A stretch of 64,000 nt of DNA. It comes from Eucommia ulmoides. Its lineage: Eukaryota; Streptophyta; Magnoliopsida; Garryales; Eucommiaceae. A program made the translations under genes and the position numbers. Shown one piece after another: positions 56,967 through 64,000 of the stretch. Position 1 is the first letter of the stretch. Every line of letters starts with the position of its first letter. A model generated the notes under the pieces. That model was not told the DNA's origin and ran no database searches. It saw only the letters and a list, made by a program, of their open reading frames with translations. The stretch covers positions 39,222,501 through 39,286,500 of the forward strand of contig CM028328.1 in NCBI GenBank assembly GCA_016647705.1. The letters run 5' to 3'.

Positions 56967-57916
56967 TGTTGGAGCAAATGAATTTTTGGAAAATGATTTT
57001 GTGTCAAATGGTTTTTCCCTCAATTCCTTCTATCCCACATCGGTTGGGAGAAGATGAATTGAAGAGTATATCTAGTGGTATACGAGACACTTGGGGTGTG
57101 CCCCAAGGGGTACCCACATTTTGTGGAGGGGAGAGGAGTTACATCCCTACTAGTTTAACACACGCGCCGCCGCCGTCCGTCCATCCGTCCAAGCCGAGTC
57201 GCGCTTGTGGTGAAGCGGCACTTAATTTTTTGGACAAAATTTATTTAAATAATTATATTTTATTTAAAAGAAATTTTTTCAGAATCGTTTTTGACTTGGT
57301 AAAAACAGTTTTTCAGATCCCACGTTTTACTCTCCACTTTCCCGAAATCTCTCCACGATTTTCTAACGATTTTGAGATTTGAATCGTTTCTATAAATGTA
57401 GACGATCTTCAGAACAGTGAGGAGAAAGTTCGTTCTCTTAAAAAAAAAATAGTCTCTTCTCTTCTTCTTAAGATCTGTTCCAAAACAGTTCATTTTATTT
57501 TCTGAAATTGTTCTTCGTTTCCGACACAGTTCACTGTGTGTTCAGATCTGTTCAGAACTGTTCTGTTCTGTTCCGATCTGATCTGTTCCGAATCAGTTTA
57601 CTGTGATCCGGTTCTGTTCTGATCTGGACTTTTCTATTCCGGTATTATTTCTTCACTTCAAAATTATTTTTCGAGCAGTTTGTTCGTTTTGTGAATAGTG
57701 TGTGGGGGTGTTTGGTTTTTGGGACTTCTACAGTGCAAAGAACGTCCTAGACAGAGAAGATTTCTAGGTTGTTTTATCCTGGGGACGACGGGGCTAATAT
57801 ATTGCTTACACGCTTCTTGGGTAGAGCCACGAAACGTCTTAAAGAGAGCGACCTAGTCCGCTACTCAACCCAAGCTATTTCGGTAAAGTCGTTATTTATT
57901 ATTTTCTGCAGCAACA
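56967..57916 (+). repeat. copia 5' LTR
   Basis: It starts TGTTGGAGCAAATG and ends CTGCAGCAACA. A TATA-like TATAAATG is at 57,391-57,398. A short block rich in CTGTTC(T/C)GATCTG near 57,540-57,610 is internally repetitive and accounts for most of the 45-bp length difference from the other LTR. A clear tRNA-Met primer site is not visible after 57,916. Confidence 0.95.
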
Positions 57917-57953
57917 ATTTTAAGACGTTTATTTCTGCTATTTATCTACAACG

Positions 57954-58775
57954 ATGTCTGCTGTCAATCTCAACAAGCCCTTTCGTTTCGGAGGGTTTCA
58001 TTTTAAAAGATGGAGACAGAAGATGTTATTTTTTCTAACTATCAAAAAAGTAGCATATGTCTGTACCACTGAAAAACCTGTTTTACCGAAAGATCCTACC
58101 GATGCCCAGATTCAGGAAGATAAGACATGGGCTGAAAATGGTTTTCGTTGTAAGAATTTTATTCTTAACGGTGTGTCTGATGACCTGTATGATTATTATT
58201 GTTCTAACAAAACTGCCAAGGAAATTTGGGATACTCTTTCAAAGAAATACGATACTGAGGAGGCTGGAATGAAAAAATATGTTGTAAGTCGGTATCTGAA
58301 ATATCAAATGACCGATGACAAATTTATGGAAGCTCAGTCTCATGAACTTTAGAAAATTGCTCATGAAATAATTGCTGAAGGTATGTCCCTTGATGAACAA
58401 TTTCAAGTTGCTGTTTTAATTGACAAATTACCCCCTTCTTGGAAAGATTTTAAGAATACTCTCAGGCACAAAACAAAAGAGTTTTCTTTAGAAAGTTTGA
58501 TCACTCGTCTTTGGATTAAAGAAGAAGCCCGAAAACAAGATCAGAAAGATGAAGTGCTCGTTGTGTCCAACAACGCTCATAGAAAATCATCCTCTGCAAT
58601 TTTGAAACCCAAAAGAAAAAATATAAAGAATCAGAATCAGAATCGCCACCACAACAACCAGAACAGAAATGCACATCAAAATCAGAATAAGTTTAAACCC
58701 CCTTCAAGAAATACTTCTTAACAGTTTACTTGCTTCAACTGTGGAGAGGAGGGCCATATGGCTCGGAACTGCCGG
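57954..58775 (+). pseudogene. copia gag, broken
   Basis: It starts at ATG 57,954 with MSAVNLNKPFRFGGFHFKRW. The N-terminal 'F.G..FKRW..KM' and later 'AKEIWDTLSKKY' are features of the copia gag domain (UBN2-type). TAG at 58,350-58,352 replaces the expected Gln after 'SHEL'. The frame continues in phase with 'SLDEQFQVAVLIDKLPPSWK', then a basic Asn/Gln-rich stretch, TAA at 58,719-58,721, and the zinc knuckle CFNCGEEGHMARNC at 58,731-58,772. It would form the particle and bind element RNA. Confidence 0.9.
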
Positions 58776-59250
58776 CAAAGACGTCGTCCTGCTTCGCAGG
58801 CGAATCTTACCGAAGACCAACTTATTGCTATGATTTCGGAAATCAACATAGTTGGTGGATCTGAAGGGTGGTGGGTAGACACGGGTGCTTCACACCATGT
58901 CTACTTTGATCGTGCTATGTTCAAAACTTATTCTGAAAGTGAAGATAAGAAAGTGTTGCTGGGTGATTCCCACTCCACTATTGTCGCTGGTTCTGGTGAC
59001 GGGGAATTGAAGTTTACCTTTAGAAAGAAGGTCATTCTTAAGGATGTTCTGCATACCCCAGAGATGAGAAAGAATTTGGTTTCGGGCTATCTTCTTAACA
59101 AGACGGGGTTCACTCAAACTATCGGGGCTGATTTGTACACCTTAACCAAAAATAATATTTTTGTTGGGAAGGGTTATGCAACTGATGGAATGTTCAAACT
59201 GAATGTTGATGCTAATAAAATTTCTTCTTCTACTTATATGTTGTGTTCTT
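58776..59250 (+). pseudogene. copia aspartic protease
   Basis: The protease active site DTGAS in WWVDTGASHHV lies near 58,870-58,900. 'LKDVLHTPEMRKNLVSGYLL' near 59,040, just before the pre-integrase region, is the standard downstream copia signature. This part of the 351-codon open frame (58,758-59,813) has no stops. It would cleave the gag-pol polyprotein. Confidence 0.85.
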
Positions 59251-60300
59251 TTAATATTTGGCATGCTAGACTTTGTCACGTTAATAAACGCATCATTAAA
59301 AACTTAAGCAACTTAGAACTAATTCCTAAATTGTCTTTGAATGATTTTGAAAAATGTGAATTTTGTAGTCAAGTTAAAATTACCAAAACCCCTCATAAAT
59401 CAGTAATTAGAGAATCTGAATCTCTTGACTTGATACATTCTGATATCTGTGAACTTGATGGTGTCTTGACTAGGAATGGTAAACGCTATTTTATTACAAT
59501 CATAGATGATTGTTATGATTTTACTTATGTTTATCTCATGAAAAATAAAAGTGAAGCACTTGATATGTTTAAATTGTTTGTGACTGAGATTGAAAATCAG
59601 TGCAATAAGAAAATCAAGAGGCTGCGTAGTGATAGAGGTACCGAATATGATTCTGATATGTTTATTGAATTTTATAATTTTCATGGGATAATTCATGAAA
59701 GAAATGCACCATATTCTCCTGAAATGAATGGTAAGGCAGAAAGGAAAAACAAAACTTTTGCTGCATCTGTAGTTGCTATTTTGCTTAACTCTAGTGTTGC
59801 TTCTCACTGGTAGGGTGAGATTTTAATGACTGTTTGTTATATGCTTAACAGAGTTCCCAAATCGCATAGTACAATTTCACCGTATGAAGTTTTCAAAAAT
59901 AAGAAACCAAATTTGCCTTATTTTAAAACTTGAGGTTGCTTGGCATATGTTCGGATTCCTGATCCAAAAAGGAGAAAACTTGCAAGTAGAGCATATGAAT
60001 GTGTTTTTGTTGGTTATGCTGTGAATAGTAAAGCTTATAGATTTTACGACTTGCAAGATCATGTTATTATTGAATCTAATGATGCTGATTTTTATGAACA
60101 TAGAATTTCGTTTAAATTGAAGAATAGTGGGGGCTCGACATCTAGTAATATGCCTATCATTAGAATTAATGAGCCTGATAATGATTTAAAATTTGAACCT
60201 AAGAAAAGTAAACGGACTCATACTGCTAAGGATTATGGTTCAAATTTCTTTGCATACACTTTAGAGGAGGATCCGCACACCCTCCAAGAGGCATTGTCCT
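59251..60300 (+). pseudogene. copia integrase, broken
   Basis: The pre-integrase zinc finger is visible: WHARLCHVN near 59,258, then CEFCSQVK. The catalytic core has Asp in 'LIHSDICELDG', Asp in 'RSDRGTEYDSD' and Glu in 'PEMNGKAERKN', so the DDE triad is intact. A TAG at 59,811-59,813 and a TGA at 59,931-59,933 fall where family members have Trp ('SHWW', 'KTWGCLAYV'). Beyond this the integrase C-terminal region 'RRKLASRAYECVFVGYA' continues in the same phase. Confidence 0.9.
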
Positions 60301-61250
60301 CTATAGATGTCAATTTGTGGTAAGAGGCCATAGATGATGAAATGGACTCTCTCGAGTCAAATAGAACTTGACATTTAGTAGATTTACCTCCTAGTTGTAA
60401 AATAATAGGAAGTAAATGGATTCTGAAGAAGAAGTTAAAACCCGATGGAACCATTGATAAATATAAGGCTCGTCTTGTAGCCAAAGGGTTTAGACAAAGA
60501 GAGAATGTAGATTTTTTGATACATTCTCACCTGTCTCTAGAATTACTTCTATTCATGTGCTTTTATCACTTGCTGCTATTCATGATCTCGTTGTGCACCA
60601 AATGGATGTTAAAACTATTTTTTTTAAATGGTGAATTAGAATAAGAGATTTATATGGACCAACCTGAAGGTTTTGTTATTCCTGGTCAAGAATACAAAGT
60701 ATGCAAATTAGATAAATCTCTTTACGGTTTGAAACAAGCACCTAAGCAATGGCATGAGAAATTTGATAATCTAGTCATTTCACATGGTTTTAAAGTAAAT
60801 GAAAGTGACAAATGCATTTACTATAAATCTAAAAATGATGTTTGCACTATTATATGTCTTTATGTAGATGACTTGCTGATTTTTTGTTCTAATATTCATG
60901 TTGTGAATAATGTGAAAACCATGCTATGTGCTAATTTTGACATGAAAGATCTTGGTGAAGCAAATGTAATTCTTGGTATTAAAATAATTAGGTCTAAATA
61001 TGGAATTTCTTTGGATCAATCTCATTATATAAAGAAGATTCTAAAGAAATATAATTATTTTGATTGTAAACCAACATGTACTTCTTATGATCTTAGTGCG
61101 AAGTTGTTCAAGAACACCGGTGACGGTGTTAGACGATCTGAGTATGCGAGCATTATAAGCAGTCTTCGATATGCCACTGACTGCACTAGGCCCGACATAG
61201 CGTATGCTGTGGGATTACTATGCAGGTTTACAAGTAAACCTAGTATTGAG
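60301..61250 (+). pseudogene. copia reverse transcriptase, broken
   Basis: RT begins after a TAA at 60,321-60,323 and a TGA at 60,369-60,371 (Trp expected, 'NRTWHLVDLP'). 'GSKWILKKKLKPDGTIDKYK' and 'ARLVAKGFRQ' follow. A one-base loss near 60,515 and a compensating change near 60,620 put the middle out of frame. A TAA follows near 60,640. The frame is restored from 60,654 with 'LYGLKQAPKQWHEKFD' and the catalytic YVDD at 60,861-60,872. RT copies element RNA. Confidence 0.9.
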
Positions 61251-61811
61251 CATTGACATACTATTGATAGGATCATGAGATACCTAAAAAGAACTATGAA
61301 CCTTGGATTACATTATCAGAAGTTTCCCGCTGTTCTGGAAGGATATAGCGATGCTGATTGGAACACCCTTTCAGATGACTCCAAGGCAACTAGCGGCTAT
61401 ATATTTAGTATAGCTGGTGGAGCTGTTTCTTGAAAGTCTAAAAAACAAACTATTTTGGCTCAATCTACTATGGAGTCTGAGATGATTGTACTAGCTTCGG
61501 CTAGTGAGGAAGCAGGGTGGTTAAGGAGCCTGCTTTCTGATACCCCTTTATGGGAGAGACCGATTCCAGCTGTCTTGATCCATTGCGATAGTACCGTGGC
61601 CTTTGCAAAAATTCAGAACCGTTATTATAACGGAAAAAAGCGACAAATATGTCGCAAACACAGCACTATTAGGGAGTATATCTCTATAGAGGCTATGAGA
61701 GTGGATCATGTACGGTCTGATGATAACTTAGCCGATCCTTTGACGAAAGGATTAACACGAGAAAAGGTTTACAAAACCTCGAAAGGAATGGGACTCAAGC
61801 CCATGGATTGA
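61251..61811 (+). pseudogene. copia RNase H, broken
   Basis: TGA codons at 61,254-61,256 and 61,431-61,433 again replace expected Trp ('EHW', 'AVSWKSKKQ'). Between and after them are 'LEGYSDADW', 'KSKKQTILAQSTMESEMIVL', 'HCDSTVAFAKIQN' and the copia end 'VRSDDNLADPLTKGL'. The frame stops at TGA 61,809-61,811. Confidence 0.9.
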
Positions 61812-62372
61812 CAAGTCACTTGTGAGAGAAACCTAACCTATAGACTGGAGATCCCAAGAAATAGGTTCAAAGGGTAATAACAACTTATGAAGTGATATGA
61901 AAGAAAACATACTATAATACTAATTTTGAGTTCTATTCCAAATATGTGTTGTTTGTAGTATGACATCCTGAAGCGATAGAAGGTTGAGTTTTCTTTTATT
62001 AACTCTTAATGAGATCTATACTCTATATGGAGTGGAGTTCCTAACTATAGGAGTACTCTTGATAGACTCACCTATGTGAATGTGGAAGTGTGGCCTCTTT
62101 CTATGAAATTTTGGGCAAATTCTCTAGAGCATTCACTATACTAGGATATACGTGCATGGCCGTAAAGCTCGGGCTTTTGGACTACACCCTGATAAGGTTA
62201 TGTGTGTGATGTTGTTAGAGATAGAGTTTAAAACTACAAGTTACTCTAGTATAATCTAAATCATCTTCACTATGTAAAGGTTCAAGTCGATAGACACCTT
62301 TACTTATGCACAATCTTATATTGTTTAATACTACTCGAGGAAAAATTATTTTAAAAAATTCAAGTGGGGGAT
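61812..62372 (+). other. copia 3' untranslated region and polypurine tract
   Basis: No gene is seen. The tract CAAGTGGGGGAT at 62,361-62,372 directly precedes the 3' LTR and fits the polypurine primer for plus-strand synthesis. Confidence 0.85.
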
Positions 62373-63367
62373 TGTTGGAGCAAATGAATTTTTGGAAAAT
62401 ATTTTTTTGTCAAATGGTTTTTCCCTCAATTCCTTCTATCCCACATCGGTTGGGAGAAGATGAATTAAGGAGTATATCTAGTGGTATGTGAGACACTTGG
62501 GGTGTGCCACAAGGGGTACCCACATTTTGTGGAGGGGAGAGGAGTTACATCCCTACTAGTTTAACAAACGCACGCGCGCGCCGCCACTACCGTCTGTCCG
62601 ACCGTGCCGAGCCGCGCGTGTGGTGAGGTGGCACTTAATTTTTTGGACAAAATTTATTTAAATAATTATATTTTATTTAAAAGAAATTTTTTTCAGAATC
62701 ATTTTTGACTTGGTAAAAATAGTTTTTCAGATCCCACGTTTTACTCTCCACTTTCCCAAAATCTCTCCACGATTTTCTAACGGTTTTGAGATCTAAATCA
62801 TTTCTATAAATGCAGACGATCTTCAGAACAGTGAGGAGAAAGTTCGTTCTCTTAAAAAAAAAAATCAGTCTCTTCTCTTCTTCTTAAGATTTGTTCCGAA
62901 ACAGTTCATTTTGTTTTCTGAAATTGTTCTTCATTTCCGACACAGTTCACTGTGTGTTCAGATTTGTTCAGAACCGTTCTGTTCTATTCCAATCTGATCT
63001 GTTCCGAAACTGTTCCAAATCAATTTACTGTAATCCGGTTCTGTTCTGTTCCAATTTAGACTGTTCTATTCCGATCTGGACTTTTCTGTTCCGGTATTGT
63101 TTCTTCACTTCAAAATTGTTTTCCGAGCAGTTTATTCGTTTCGCGAATAGTGTATGGGGTGTTTAGTTTTCGGGACTTCTACAGTGCAAAGAACGTCTTA
63201 GACAGAGAAGATTTCTGGGCTGTTTTATCCTGAGGACGACGGGGCTAATATACTGCTTGCACGTTTCTTGGGTAGAGCCGCGAAACGTCTTAAAGAGAGC
63301 GACCTAGTCCGCGACTCAACCCAAGCTATTTCGATAAACTCGTTCTTTATTATTTTCTGCAGCAACA
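62373..63367 (+). repeat. copia 3' LTR
   Basis: It is 995 bp with the same ends as the 5' LTR. It has an expanded GTTCCGATCTG-type repetitive block near 62,950-63,080. TATA-like TATAAATG is at 62,805. Confidence 0.95.
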
Positions 63368-63372
63368 ATCAT
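63368..63372 (+). other. target-site duplication ATCAT (right)
   Basis: Identical to 56,962-56,966. Confidence 0.95.
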
Positions 63373-64000
63373 CCTTGACATGTTCCATCTTAGGAAAATT
63401 AATGTCAGCATCTCCGAAGGGACCGCTTGGGTTGAATCCGACGCGACACTGGGCGAACTTTATTACAGAATTTGGGAGAAGAGCAAAGTCCACGGGTTTC
63501 TGGGTGGCGTATGCGTGACATTGGGAATCGGCGGCCACATCAGCGGCGGTGGGTACGGCAATATGCTCCGGAAATACGATCTCACGGTGGATCACGTGAC
63601 TGACGCGTTAATAGTGGACGCCAAGGGTAGGATTTTGGATCGGAAATCGATGGAGAATGATCTTTTTTGGGCCGTTAGGGGCGGCGGAGGTGCAAGTTTT
63701 GGTGTTATTTTAGCTTTCAATGTCCAACTTGTTATAGTTCCTGAAAAAGTTACAGTTTTCACTGTACAGAAAGCATTGAATGAGAATGCAACTGATATTT
63801 TCTACAAATGGCAACACGTTGCCAACAAGATCGATCGTAACTTGTTCATTAGGGTTCTTATTCAACCTGTAACGCTCAAAAACAAGCCACGAGTTAAAGC
63901 CAGAACCAAACCAAATAAGAAAACCATTAGGGCAACGTTCGTGGCGTTGTATCTCGGTGATTCGAGGACTTTGATGAGCGTTATGGAAAAATGGTTCCCA
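63368..64000 (+). pseudogene. BBE-like FAD-linked oxidase, second part (continues past window)
   Basis: Directly after the 3' LTR the target duplication ATCAT reopens the oxidase frame in the same phase in which it was left. It reads 'ILDMFHLRKINVSI', then 'ATLGELYYRIWEKSKVHGFL', then the FAD-binding segment GVCVTLGIGGHISGGG. The Cys of GVC is the second covalent FAD attachment point of BBE-like enzymes. The family's usual GVCPT is GVCVT here. 'LDRKSMENDLFWAVRGGGGA' and 'VILAFNVQLVIVPEKVTVF' follow. No stop occurs to the window edge (211 codons). The substrate-binding region and BBE C-terminal domain lie outside. Confidence 0.9.

Larger units (their letters stand above)
56967..63367 (+). mobile_element. 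Ty1/copia LTR retrotransposon inserted in the BBE-like gene
   Basis: The element is 6401 bp. LTRs are at 56,967-57,916 and 62,373-63,367, both TGTTGGAGC...GCAGCAACA, with perfect 5-bp target duplications. The interior encodes gag, protease, integrase, RT and RNase H in copia order. The gag-pol frame runs in one phase from 57,954 to 61,811 but has about nine stops and two small frameshifts in RT, so it is inactive. The LTRs differ in length and at scattered positions, so the insertion is not very recent. Confidence 0.95.

Noticed and set aside
62891..63166. 91-codon Phe/Ser-rich frame in the copia 3' LTR
   Set aside because: It is a translation of the repetitive CTGTTCCGATCTG-type LTR block.
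56967..63367. The copia element acting as an intron of the BBE-like gene
   Set aside because: Target duplication and LTR ends define a transposon insertion within an exon. No suitable splice sites at the edges are evident, and BBE-like genes are usually without introns.
1..64000. tRNA, rRNA or other structural RNA genes
   Set aside because: I looked for the T-arm GGTTC-A/GATCC core and for rRNA-like conserved blocks and saw none. Primer-binding sites resemble tRNA ends but are only 12-18 bases long.

Overview
The window looks like repeat-rich nuclear DNA from a dicot-type plant. It is AT-rich and almost every recognisable stretch derives from plant LTR-retrotransposon lineages: Ty1/copia including Sirevirus-like, Ty3/gypsy Tat/Ogre-like, Athila-like and chromovirus/CRM-like. 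There is also one Mutator-like transposon remnant. I see only one host-type gene, a berberine-bridge-enzyme-like (BBE-like) FAD oxidase at the right edge, and a copia element splits it. I found no rRNA, tRNA, CRISPR or bacterial-type operon. All assignments come from reading translations and comparing repeats by eye; no database search was run.

Layout, left to right. 1-310 is the end of a Sirevirus-type LTR. 695-4131 is a Sirevirus-type LTR with a primer-binding site and a broken gag. 4.4-11.7 kb is a very old Tat/Ogre-like remnant: a gag knuckle near 5.1 kb, then several tandem-repeat arrays. 11,720 begins a Tat-type LTR that continues at 25,837. Inserted inside it, between ATGAT repeats, is a 13-kb minus-strand Ty3/gypsy tandem array of the form LTR-body-LTR-body-LTR (12,798-25,836). 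26.1-31.6 kb holds more Tat-type 3' UTR repeats, a second Tat-type LTR, a minus-strand chromovirus-type LTR and several satellites-in-miniature.

32,009-37,555 is a compact Athila-like element with LTRs, a tRNA-Asp primer site, TSD TACAC, a gag-like frame and no pol. 37,671-39,003 is a Sirevirus-type solo LTR with TSD GGACC. 39,157-43.9 kb is a Sirevirus-type element that keeps its 5' LTR, gag and polypurine tract but has lost pol. 43.9-46,971 is largely a minus-strand Tat-type LTR. 46,972-49,470 is a Tat-type pol remnant (RT, RNase H, second RNase H, integrase). 49,480-50,815 is the end of a Mutator-like element. 52.6-56.3 kb is a small LTR-bounded element of unknown class, itself split by an Athila-type solo LTR. 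56,494 to the end is the BBE-like gene, split by a complete but inactive copia element (56,967-63,367, TSD ATCAT).

The genes do not form a pathway. The window records repeated nested insertion, LTR-LTR recombination (solo LTRs and a tandem array) and decay, much of it as premature stops of the kind expected from cytosine deamination. The most useful points are the precisely dissected BBE-like gene with otherwise open halves, the LTR-sharing gypsy tandem array whose pol ends inside its LTR, and the compact pol-less Athila-like element. I found no convincing undescribed functional system.
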